From Pyrrhoderma lamaoense (taxonomy: Eukaryota > Basidiomycota > Agaricomycetes > Hymenochaetales > Hymenochaetaceae), in the NCBI GenBank assembly GCA_002794735.1, contig NBAZ01000008.1, positions 620,001 to 684,000 of the forward strand: a DNA stretch of 64,000 nucleotides, read 5' to 3'. The notes below the pieces were generated by a model. That model saw only the letters and a program-made list of their open reading frames with translations. It had not been told where the DNA came from and did no database searches. Below are positions 1-10,643 of this stretch, in pieces; position 1 is the stretch's first letter, and each line of letters opens with the position of its first letter. Both the position numbers and the translations under genes were made by a program.

Positions 1-1936
1 CAGCAGCGGAAATTGACTTTCCATACTCTTCCCATTCCTCTGGATAAACATACCAAGAGTAGAACTTTAAAGATTGTTTATAAGGTAGCGCTTTACACCA
101 AAAGAGTAACTACTCACTTCATCAAGAATAAGAGTTGTCGACTCTCGACTGAGGGCGACGAGGCTTTTAAGTTCATCATCTCTGTAGGAAGTCAATCACA
201 ATTAAAATCTACATTTAATTGCACTTCTTCAATAATCACATACCTGATAACTTGGCCTGTTGGATTACGTGGGTTCGAAGCTAAGATAACTGAAAGTCCT
301 TGGGAACGGATATCCCTCTGATATTATTGCAATTATAAGTTTAACATGTATATATTAGCTATAAGTGGTTGCTTACCTTTGTTTGTTCGATGTTTAGTCG
401 GTATTTGTCCTATTTAAAGACAAAGCTTCGATCAGGCCAAGTCTCAAAGGTTAATCAGGAGAATGCTTGGCACAGTACCTCAGGGTTCAACCTGTTCATT
501 ATGTGAATAGAATTTAAGCACTATAGTAGACTTGATAATCCTAGGACATATGGCTCACGCAGTAGGGATAGGAACCAGCCTTCTAAATGCTCCAAGAACT
601 TGGTCATAGGCGGTATAATCGGGAATTTGGTATGCCTAAAGGTCTAAACAGTTAATCACCTTGCAACTCTCCCGACATATGGTCAGGAAGAATTGTTACT
701 CACACAGTATACATTTGAGATGACCGCGGCAATACGGGAAAGTCCAGCACGTCCTCCAGGGACGATGCAGACGTTTTCGTATGTATACTTTGTTTGCTTC
801 TTTTGGCGATAGTTCACATTGTAAAGGTTTGCTACAGCTTCTCGGAGTTCTAAATGAGCGTATGTGGTTAGTAAACCAATCGATTCAAAGGTCACAAGGT
901 CAGTAATATCGGTTTTTATCGTTCACCTTTCACACCCGTCGTTGGAGCATATTCAAGGCTCTATAATACTCCAATCAGAATCACTCATCCTGCAGGCACA
1001 ATCTTTTTCTGATAAGTCAGGTGAGCACTTACGTCCAATGGTAGATCCAAATGAACGGGACGGGGAGGAGCTTCTGGAATGTCACCAACTTCAGGAGCTC
1101 CTTGTCCAAGATTGGACCACTCATGGCTTGAGCTAAATATAGACAGTTAGTTCAATCCATAATTAGCATACTTCACTTGATAGAAAAGATCAAAGGGAAA
1201 AAAGGGAGAGGGAATCAGATCGGATATAGGAGGGAGAGACGCACGCATAGGAGAATCCGTTTGCCATTGCGCGATCGGAGCAATAGATAACTCCAGTCGA
1301 ACCGGGATGCTCGATTCCAGGAATAGTCTCCTCTTCTGGGTTTACAGTTTGAGGGAGGATGCCTTGAGGCTTGTGTCCCGCAGCAGCCCGGAAAATCTGT
1401 TTTGTTGAATTGTAAGCGCAGCATATATCAAAGGTCATTGGGTGTTAGAGTTAGATATTTGCGTTGTGCATCAAAATTCCGGTAAATTCAAGGGATGGGT
1501 GAGCAACTAGTTGGTATTGAGATGATTTAGGATGCCACAAACTCACCCTATGTGCTTCCGACTCTTTTTCATGTCGGATGTGTCTGATAGTATCGTGGAC
1601 CTGAGGGAATTGAAAGTTCATCGTTCAAGAGTTCAGTATCAAATGTCCAGTATACGATTATATGTTATATGTTAAACCAAGGTGATGGAAGGAAACGAAA
1701 AAGGAGAAAAATTAGCGAAAAACTGCGGAGAATGAACAATGGCATCGATGACAACATCGATTGCCTTCTGGTGCTGCTACCTGCACAAACGCTTTGGAAG
1801 ACTGGGCAAATAGGATTGCAAGCAACGCTGCTGCGAATACTTTGAGTAAACTTACAACATCTCTGAAACGGTCGAGAGGGGTTTGAGGCCTGCTTGGGGG
1901 GCGCGATGCTGGCAGCGACGGTGGATTGCTGTGCAT
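1..1936 (-). CDS. PLP-dependent class I/II aminotransferase, 3' end cut by window edge
   Basis: This is a fold-type I pyridoxal-phosphate aminotransferase of the fungal aspartate/aromatic-like group; the substrate cannot be told from sequence. It is spread over about ten exons. Visible family blocks in order are GIEHPGSTGVIYCSDRAMAN, EWSNLGQGAPEVGDIPEAPP, EYAPTTGVKELREAVANLYN, YENVCIVPGGRAGLSR, IPDYTAYDQVLGAFRRLVPI, ILASNPRNPTGQVI and DEFYSWYVYPEEW. Introns are 50-90 bases with GTRNGT donors. The NPRNPTG and DE.Y blocks bind PLP and substrate; the catalytic lysine and the C-terminal domain lie beyond base 1. The start at 1936 (MHSNPPSLP) is the least certain part, because the exon after RFRDV has a weak 3' donor. 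The family is secure; the N-terminus is not. Confidence 0.9.
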
Positions 1937-2318
1937 GGTCGTCGAGCAGAAAGATGAGGATAATGAAGATGGAGGGGGGGTTGCACTGTTTCTACGGAAG
2001 GATATATATACGGGCTTCTGGCTGAGGATGAACCATCACATCATTTATAAATTTATATTCAAATCTTCTCTGCAAACAAAAACTGTTTATGCGCATGTTA
2101 CCATCCAGCCATATGTATATTTTTAGCAAAATGTGCGTATATGCGTCTAATACGCGTAATGTCCAAAATCGGATGCATATACTCAACCAACCAGTGAACC
2201 TCGATGTTATGCAATATTATCCGAGTCTATAATGCTACTACCTACATATACAAGAGATGGGATGGAGTCGTATTTTGTTCTATTGCGTGACAAAAGAGAA
2301 GTAGTGTAGAGTCTGCTA
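1937..2318. other. Intergenic, aminotransferase to RIB3
   Basis: The stretch lies upstream of the aminotransferase start and downstream of the RIB3 stop, so it should hold the aminotransferase promoter. It is AT-rich and has a run of eight G at about 1973-1980. I see no gene, tRNA or clear repeat in it. Confidence 0.6.
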
Positions 2319-3310
2319 TCATCGTTCTAGTTCATGTTGTCGCCTCCAATTAGCCAGCATCTCAATACTAACCATCTTAAGACCCCATCTGTCTGCAAAT
2401 GCTCGACAGTCATCCCTTCGGGCCATGGAGCCTGTTGCATCGTCATTCACAAGCTCACAGAGGACACCACCAGGGAACTGTCCTGTCATCCGACACAGGT
2501 CAACCCCTGCTTCCGTATGTCCCATTCTAGTTAGGACTCCACCCTCGCGTGCGCGCAAGGGAACCATGTGTCCAGGCCGAGAGAAGTCGGAAGCCCGGGA
2601 TGAGGGCGAGATGAGTTGCCGAACAGTCAGCGCTCGGTCGTGCGCTGAAATGCCTGTTGTCGTCCCTGTAAAAGATGAGTAAACAAAGTTGTACAAAGAA
2701 AGATGGAAAAAAAGGGAGGAACAATGTGGTGAGAGAGCAGAAGCGAGATTAATGCCTCAATTAAAAGGAGGTTGAAACATACCATGTCTGTAATCAACGG
2801 TGACGGTATACGCCGTCTTGTTTCGGTCCTGGTTGTCTGGGACCATCATCGGAATGTCCAGTTCTTCTAACCTCTCTCCAGGAAGGGCAATACAGATGTA
2901 TCCACTACAATGCACATCAGACTCTATGGCTATGCTTCGCGGGAGAAAGAAAGCCAAAGGATTTAATCTTGTGAAACAGACCTTGTATGCTTGATCATCC
3001 AAGCCATCTTCTCAGTCGTGCAGTGTGCAGCCGAAATGATAAGGTCACCTTCATTTTCTCTATTTTCATCGTCCATGACTACGAGGAACTCTCCACGCTT
3101 GAATGCGGCGAGTGCTTCATCTGTGTCGTCAAACGCAAACTCCGTCCGGGCATGAGTTTCATGCAAAACTGGATATGTTGGATCATTGATTATATACGAG
3201 CTCTTCTTCAGTTCCGAAGGAGTGGTCGTAGGATGACCGTTTGTCACGCCGTTGATGAGAGTAGGTTTACTTGAAACCGCAGAGGGCACCATGGTACTCA
3301 AGGAAACCAA
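2319..3310 (-). CDS. RIB3: 3,4-dihydroxy-2-butanone 4-phosphate synthase
   Basis: The enzyme converts ribulose 5-phosphate to formate and 3,4-dihydroxy-2-butanone 4-phosphate, the four-carbon branch of riboflavin synthesis. There are three exons, 3310-2982, 2904-2783 and 2665-2319, giving about 265 residues. The first join is phase 2 and restores [17 protein letters not shown]; the second is phase 1 and restores [14 protein letters not shown]. Family signatures are [13 protein letters not shown] with the acidic metal-binding residues, [10 protein letters not shown], and [19 protein letters not shown]. The N-terminal 45 residues or so are Ser/Thr-rich and lack family conservation. A second ATG at 3292 could be the real start. 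No frame break is needed, unlike RIB4 at 61.3 kb. Confidence 0.96.
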
Positions 3311-3318
3311 AAGCGAAG

Positions 3319-3845
3319 TTAGGAAAGGATTAATAACGACTCAAGCTTAAGTGCGCATACGGCGTGGTGGATACATAACTGAGTACACCGACGTTCGGAG
3401 TTGCTGACACTTACGCCGACTGACTCACAAGTCACAATCTCAATCATCCGTCCGGCGATTCTCAGCTCGGGGCTGTCCCGCTCATATTGGCGCCACCTCT
3501 TCAGAACACTAATCATATGACAAGAAACTGTATAAAATTCGATACTGAAACGAAATGGGAAAAAGGGGGATAAAATAAAAGAAATAACAGCAAAGAAATG
3601 TGTATTGATTGACCAAGAATGTAGCTCCTAGACAGAATATCGATGAAGGACTTGGTTCCGCTCACATGTGCATTGCACACAATAATAATCGGGCACCCAA
3701 TACTCTGGTTAGGGACTGAATCTTGGTAAAACCAATGGTCATCGTTCGACATGGCCGGGGCTATGTCACTTAGAGGAAGGTAGATCGCACGCAAGTTGCA
3801 TAAAGCCCAACTTTGCATAGGGTCTTTGTTTTTCATACTATACAT
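3319..3845 (-). CDS. Possible small gene upstream of RIB3, unrecognised
   Basis: I do not recognise this product. Three exon-like pieces join in frame with good splice signals. The first, from an ATG at about 3752, begins MSNDDHWFYQDSVPNQ and runs to VCNAH, followed by a GTGAGC donor. A short piece reading ELHS follows, and after a long pyrimidine tract ending in TTTCAG comes FYTVSCHMISVLKRWRQYER and AGRMIEIVTCESVG with a GTAAGT donor. Read through, the frame ends at 3319, only nine bases before the RIB3 ATG. It may therefore be a small gene with a missing last exon, or spliced 5' leader sequence of RIB3. Conserved-looking composition and splice sites are the only support. Confidence 0.3.
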
Positions 3846-3941
3846 AAGTCTTGCTCTTCGCCGTACAAAGTGATCCCACAGTAGACTTTAGAACTTTAGA
3901 GAATACAACCTAACTTACACACAATCACATCACGAACAAAA

Positions 3942-5719
3942 ATGTCGACCAACAAGTTTCTCAAGAACCCAAAGACGGTTGCAGTACGCTCTTTCTCCCT
4001 CACAATCTCCCCTGAGTGCCACGCTAATTTCATAACTATACATTCAGATCGTAGGTTGCCCATTCAGGTATGCAATCTCTGAATCAGACTGTTCCTTTAC
4101 CATAAAGAGTGTTCTGACCCTTTCCCCTCCTGTCATCCACAGCGGTGGACAGGTAAGCAAAAACCCTTCCTCCTCCCTCTTTTTCACCTGATAGCTTACT
4201 TAATCCGACTAAAGCCGAAAGCAGGCGTTGATCAAGGTCCCATTCATCTTGTAAATGCTGGCCTTGTTGACCAGCTCGAGTCCCTTGGTTGGCAAGTCAA
4301 ATTCGATGGCCATCATCAATTCGAGGAGGTATCTGCAGAACGTGATCCGCCCATTGGTATCCTCAAGAACCCTCGCCTAGTATCGAATGTCTCCAAAGCT
4401 GTAGCAGAGAGCGTAGGTGCCCATGCGAACCGAGGAGAGTTACCTCTTACAATTGGCGGAGACCACTCACTTGTGCGTTACTTTTGCTTCCTTAGTTCTT
4501 TCTCCTTTTTTGCTCTATGATCTTCTGTGCTTTGCTTTCTTCCGTGCTTTGCTTTCTTCCCTCTTTCTCCCCGAAGTACTTTCACTTTGGTTCCTGAACG
4601 GCATTTGTGCCATTGAAAGTTTCGTTTCATGTGTAATATGTGAAGGGAAAAAACTGAGACGGAAGCGATTGTTACTAACGAGCTTTGTGGTTGCATGTAG
4701 GCTATGGGCACTGTGTCCGGAACTTTGAGGTACGCATATTTCCAGGGTCCCATTATTAATCCAATTCTTGTTTCTTTCAATCTAATCTACAGTCTTCTCT
4801 TCTTCTCTACACATTTAATCTTATCTTCCCGAACAGCCGTTACCCCGATGCATGTTTGATCTGGATTGACGCTCACGCTGACATCAACACTGTAGAATCC
4901 ACAGAGTCAGGTCAGTAATTCCCTCTCTAGTATTTCTTCTTCTCTTTGCCTATTAATATGCGTTTACGTATCAACGCAATATTAACTAATATTCTATCAT
5001 ATTCTCTAGGGAACATCCATGGCATGCCTGTTTCCTTCCTTCTTGGGCTCAACCAACCAAATATCCCAGAATATGAATGGATCAAACCATTACTCACCAG
5101 TGATCGATTAGTTTACATTGGGTTGCGTGACGTCGATGCTGGTGAGAAGAAGATCATCAAGGAGAATGGGATCAAGGCGTTTAGCATGCACGAGGTGGAT
5201 AAATATGGAATTGGGCGTGTTGTTGAGATGGCATTGGACCATGTCAACCCTGATAGAACGAGGCCGATACACTTGAGCTTTGACGTAGACGCTCTTGACC
5301 CTAGTGTAGCTCCATCCACCGGTACGCCTGTAAGTATCCCTACTCTTCTATCTCTTTCTTACCTTTCCGACCCGTTCCGTGTGTTATATGTATCTGTCAT
5401 TGGTATTGGATACTGATCTATGACCTAAAAACAAACTAGGTTCGAGGTGGGCTGACGTTCCGTGAGGGTCACTACATCTGCGAGGCCGTCCACGAGACAG
5501 GGTGCCTCGTTGCTCTTGATATCATGGAAGTTAACCCATCCCTAGCTGACGCTGATGCTGTCAAAGCCACCGTTGCTGTCGGATGTTCTCTCGCCCGCTC
5601 TGCTCTTGGTAAGTTCATTAACTTTTAATTGTCGTATTTTTTACAAACATGCGTTATGACTTCATACTTACCATTGGCTCGGCTCTCTTTTTTTGGTCCT
5701 AGGCGAGACACTCTTATGA
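3942..5719 (+). CDS. CAR1: Arginase
   Basis: The enzyme hydrolyses arginine to ornithine and urea with a two-manganese centre. All metal-binding motifs are present: [14 protein letters not shown] and [10 protein letters not shown], followed by the C-terminal EVNPSLAD block. The start is [14 protein letters not shown]. The N-terminal glycine-rich part is encoded by two very small exons, 4048-4067 (20 bases) and 4143-4152 (10 bases), which join to read [19 protein letters not shown] as in other arginases. Later exons cover [11 protein letters not shown] and [15 protein letters not shown]. The last exon encodes GETLL and the stop TGA at 5717-5719. The reading frame is intact throughout. Arginine induction is typical of fungal arginase genes, but no site for it is claimed here. 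Confidence 0.96.
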
Positions 5720-7639
5720 GATATAAAATCACGCATGGATGTCGGCTTTCTTTAATAGAATTAATGAACTGATGAATCACGGCATTTATTCACGACAATA
5801 CTCGCTGTCAGGAGTTATAAATAAGAAGAGTACTACAATGTATGTAGCGCATTAGTTACTTAAAATAAGAAATAAAAGAAGTTTGTTAGAAGCGAACATA
5901 ATCTCTCGCTTCTCTTTACTATTGACCTTATGTTGCTTATAAAGAGCCATCTTCAACATAGTATCATGGAAGATATAACATAAAGCTATGACGACTCACT
6001 CTGTGGCTTGCGTTTCATGATATAGTAGGTTGATAATGCATCCCGTAGTAGTCTCGAATTCACAGAGCATTTTTCTTTAAAGTATTTCTACTGTTGTGGT
6101 CAATTAGGTACCGCGTCTTTTGCTTCTCATTTACAAGACTCAAGAACATGCACCACGTATACTCATATACATCATATATTCAATTATTCGTATTAATTGT
6201 GTGAATTTGTATTTATTCCTTATTTTGAGTTATTTGATGAATGTATTGACATCATAGCTGAGCTTATTAGGCAATTATGTTCCCAAATAACTATCATGAA
6301 GCGTTCACATCTTGGATGACCAAAAGAAGCTCACAAATTCTCCTCGAGAATTATGATATGTACTACAGGATGTAGTAAGTATATCTCGTTTCCTCAAAGT
6401 CAAGCAATATATCATGAAATAAATTGAGCCTGGATACACGCGATTTATATCTTGTACCGAGATGCACGATACCATCTGAACGTAAACAGCTCCTTTCCAG
6501 CATAGCTTGTTCCTCTCGATAAACTACTTAATCTCTGAATCTTGCGTACGAGTAACTGCCCTTACTTGTGACTCTCGGCAGGCTGACTTGCTAGTTGTGC
6601 AACAGGTATATAACCATATCGTTTATATTCCCTCGACATTATTGACAAGGATCTATATATTCTAAAAGGGTGTTGCTTAAATTATATTTTATAATTGTCT
6701 ACAATCGACTATCGTTTCGACGCCTGTGACCGCACCTGTGGGTGCATCTTAGTCCTCAGTAATAGACCATGTACCCATATCTTCCAGGTAAAGAGGAGAT
6801 AATCTACACCCGAGACACGATATTTGCGTTGCTCAAGTCATATTTCCATTGTATTATGTGACCTTCGCTGTGTCTACCATGCGTGCAAAAGCAATAGACC
6901 CACAGGCCCAGAACAAAAAATATTGAATCTCCTCCGTTTTGGATTATCAGCTTTTAGCACAGTAAGATTGATGATTTACAGATTTTCCAAATACCGGCGG
7001 TTCATCGGAAGTCTTTGGGACCTATTCTATACTTGATTTCTTGCTTATAGTATTGTGGACTTCGACATTAATCATTAACGATAACAAAGTTATAGCGCCG
7101 CATACTATATACTTCTATAAATTTTACTACGTTTGTACATGTGTATAAATATAAATTAAAACCTGTATCCGGTGTTTGGCTGATACTGGTCGTAGTTTGT
7201 TAATAATAAAGATAGAAGTCGGTTCTTTATTCAAGTCCAACTTCCATTGTGCAAAATTACTGATGAATAAATGAGCTGAATTTAATAACAAGCGCCGCAA
7301 GCAATTATGAATTAGGTATGGACAATTCTGGAGTCTGCAGGCGGGAGATATCCTCACAACTCTTATAGCTGATTAGTTTTCTTCAAAAGCCACCAGAAGA
7401 TCTCCAAACCGAAGACCCGGGCTTGAAAAGATGAATATTCATCAAAGATATACTTATTAAATGACATGTATACAGTTTTTATCTTACTTTCTTACTTTAA
7501 ACACATTGTTATCCAGTCCGCAGCGATCTGCTAAAGTATCAATATAAAGGCTCTTCGACAGTTCAGACAGCCCAAAAGTATCTCCATATAAATCTTTCTC
7601 CATCTTCAGTGTTTCACTATCTACCCGGGTAGTTGCTTC
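5720..7639. other. AT-rich intergenic stretch, about 1.9 kb
   Basis: This follows the arginase stop. It is AT-rich, with only short shadow reading frames in all six frames and no splice-linked conserved pieces. I see no tRNA, long repeat or transposon ends. Together with 9100-10643 it brackets the degenerate reading frame at 7640-9099. Confidence 0.6.
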
Positions 7640-9099
7640 TTACTGGTGTTGATCTGTCACTTTCGTGGGTCTATCAGTGGTTTTGATAGTGCTACTTGAT
7701 ACTGGAGCTTTCCCACTAGTATCAGTACTAGTATGTGATTTGTTGATACTGGGTTTTTCCGAAATTGCAGTAGGTGTTACTCGACTTGTAGAGCCTATTC
7801 TTGATGTAGCTGTATTGTTTGTGATACTCTGGCTATGAGTTGGTTTTGTTCTCATTGCCAGATTTGAATTACTTCCGATAGAAGTGCTATGGGTGATGAG
7901 GCTGGCCTGAGATTACTACTGTTGATGTGTCTTGGGTTACTTCCAGTAGATGTACCGGAAAACGGATAAGACACAGATGGATCTGGTCTAGTAGTCGTAG
8001 GCTTAGCAGCAGCAGCAGCAGCAGCAGTAGCAATAGAGGTAACATGCCAGTGGTTGTTAGAGATAGAGTGTGATCCTTGACTGACTGTGACTGTTGTTGG
8101 CATTGAAGATGTTCCCTGCCTAATTTGTTTTGATTGTCCATCTCCGATAAACAAATTTGAAGTATATTGGGGTTTTCTAATTTGCTGCTGCTGTCTATTG
8201 GCAACGATCTTATCAGATGATACCAAAGTATGAGGACTTGGATTTGAAGCAGAATTATGATGATAAAGGTTAGCATGTGACAGTTTTAAGCTGTCATAGC
8301 TGATACTGGCATTGGTTCCCGAGATTGTTGTCCCCGGCTTTGCCTTTACTTGTATATGTTTTTTTGTGGGTACACCTTCTTGAGTACTCATACTATCCTC
8401 TTGAGGATGATACAACAGTCGCTTTCCTGTAACTGTACGTGTAAGATTCTCGCTTCTAGTAGCACTCAAAGTTACTACCAATTTATCAGTTCCTAAAGTT
8501 GGTTGAATAACTGCACTCAGTTGGTTTTCCTTTTTCCGCATGGGATCTTTGACCCCATCTTCTCTTCTATTACTATTGACTTCATGGTTTGCAATATCAT
8601 ACACATTTTCTGGTGTATACTGCTCAGCCATATGAGTCAGACTCAGATTTTTCCTATCCGAAAGGTTATCTTCACTCTTTTTTGCTGATCCAGCTCCTGG
8701 CATCTCTTCATCTCCCAAGTTCTCTAGATTCTTTTTCTTTGTTTCCTTCATGTATTTTTGTTGTCTCCCACGTTGAAGGAAATTTTGCCTCTTTATCTTT
8801 TCATGAATACTTGCTATCGTGTTTTCGGGTTTTAATACGAAACTTAGTCATTTCTCATTTTGTGATGCAGTCTTTGGCTCCCTCTCATTTGTGAGTGCTC
8901 TTTTTTTCCGTTCCTGGTCAACTTTTTCTCGAAAGTATCGAATATATTCTTCTTTGGTATGAAATCTGGGGGCTCCCATGTTCTCAATTATATGAGATCC
9001 TCTACTAATGGCAATGGTGGGAAGTATAAAAAGCTGACATTTTGTAGCTACAAAGAACGTACTAACTCTGGTGCAAAGCTCGAACCAAATTGCATTCAT
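7640..9099 (-). pseudogene. Ser/Thr/Lys-rich unknown protein, with in-frame stop and frame break
   Basis: Not recognised. An upstream frame holds MGAPRFHTKEEYIRYFREKV and a Lys/Glu-rich stretch, then meets TGA at 8848-8850. The same frame stays open past that stop through KPENTIASIHEKIKRQ and about 300 more codons: first charged, then Ser/Thr/Asn-rich with a run of eight alanines (near 8010). At 7852 it ends in IQIWQ, but one extra base in the GGG at 7891-7893 (CCC on the coding strand) would continue it through SIGSNSNLAMRTKP to 7640. I found no convincing GT donor to splice out the TGA. It may be a decaying gene, a lineage-specific gene hurt by assembly error, or a case of readthrough. The EEY...F motif recalls the protein at 56071-57060. 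Confidence 0.4.
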
Positions 9100-10643
9100 A
9101 AAAAAAATAACCTTCTTTGAAAAATATAGTAGTATGCGACTGCAAAGTCCATAAACTCATTTGATACGGTTGACATTTTCCATGTTAACATTACGTGTAC
9201 CTAGTTATGATACCAGACCCATTTGTATGGCTTTTTGATGCACAATGTACTGTACCATCAAATAGTGGTAGAGTGAACAGATAGTGTGCGTGGTTTCATG
9301 GGGGGGTGAAGATGGTATATTGCTAACCACTTTGAACGTAAGAAACATTGTATAAGGTATAAGAAAGAGTATTTCCTCGATTGTTCATAACCACTGAGTG
9401 CAGTAACTTTGAGAGTTACTTGTTTATACACAAGGGAAAATTGTCAGAAAAAATGTTAATAAGAGTACTAATGCCTCTACTACATGTTGAAGTAAATCTG
9501 ATTTTCATATACCTTTGTTTCCGTGACGGGTGCAATGTTTACACTGAAGTCAAGATTATGGAAAAAGACAATTAATTAGATAGGCAACAGATTACAAAGC
9601 GAAAAGAAGTCCGAAAATCATCTGTATCAACAGAAAATCTACAAAGTTTATGTGTATTTAATAACCAAACGGTTCTGATTTGATTTATGGAATATTTGAC
9701 CTAGAACACAGATAATAGCAAAAAAAATAGTATTAACGTTAATTCAACCTAGGCTCTAAGAGAGTACCGATTATTTATCTAGAATTTAAATTGCACGAAT
9801 ACTATATCCATATCTATATCCATATTAATCCACATGGGGCCAGAACAGGTGACGCCGAACTAATTTGAAGTGCAATGTATATCTTATATGACGAAAACCA
9901 AATTGCCAAGCATTGAATGATTAAGGGAGTTGTAATTAATTACGATCACTGAAAGATATCTTTTTTCAAAATGGGGCATGCTTGTGTGAATTAGGATTTA
10001 AAAAAGTGCGATAATTTACAAGCAAGCATATCAGAGCCCGGGGCAGGGGGGGGGAGGTAATAAGCCCCCGTAGAGCTCTGCTGAGCGCCCATCACCTTTA
10101 GAGCTCTGCCATTTGTAAGAGTACAGCAAATAATTTCCATGTTGCATACGCTAGTCGCACTAGACTGGCGGAGATTAGTGAATATCGCAACTGATAAGCA
10201 ATTAGTCTAAGTAATAACCTTAAAAGGGGGTCTGCTAGTCTTCATTGACATAGAATACTGTTAAAGAACCTTTCAATCTATTGGCATTTAAAACAGAATG
10301 GTATCAGTGTAGCACAATGAGGAGGTAAAGTGGGAGGACTGCGTGTATTTCGTCCTTTCTCGTCATGCCTTTGGTATTCTCGTACATAGTACATAGTCCG
10401 CACCTATAACATAAATACATGTAACTCAGATTACGCCCCTCTTTTGTCCTTTCCTTCTTTTTACAAACAAAAAAATAACAGGTTCATCTACTGATTGTCT
10501 ATTAACACCCCTTGTGTGTCCCATCTTAAAATAATAAGATTAAAAGATATTGGAACACATCTTTTTAGTGCCATTATTTTTCGTTAGCTTCGTCCCCAAC
10601 TCTCGATTCCCGGAACCCGTATGGCTCGATGAAAATTATTTTC
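9100..10643. other. AT-rich intergenic stretch, about 1.5 kb
   Basis: This lies downstream of DOA1 and upstream of the 7.6-9.1 kb reading frame. It contains a run of nine G at about 10047 and short low-complexity patches. Open frames such as 9381-9575 lack splice-linked or family support. Nothing else was seen. Confidence 0.55.

Noticed and set aside
8000..8030. GCA/CAG triplet repeat as a separate repeat element
   Set aside because: It encodes a short alanine run inside the 7.6-9.1 kb reading frame and is too short to list as an element.
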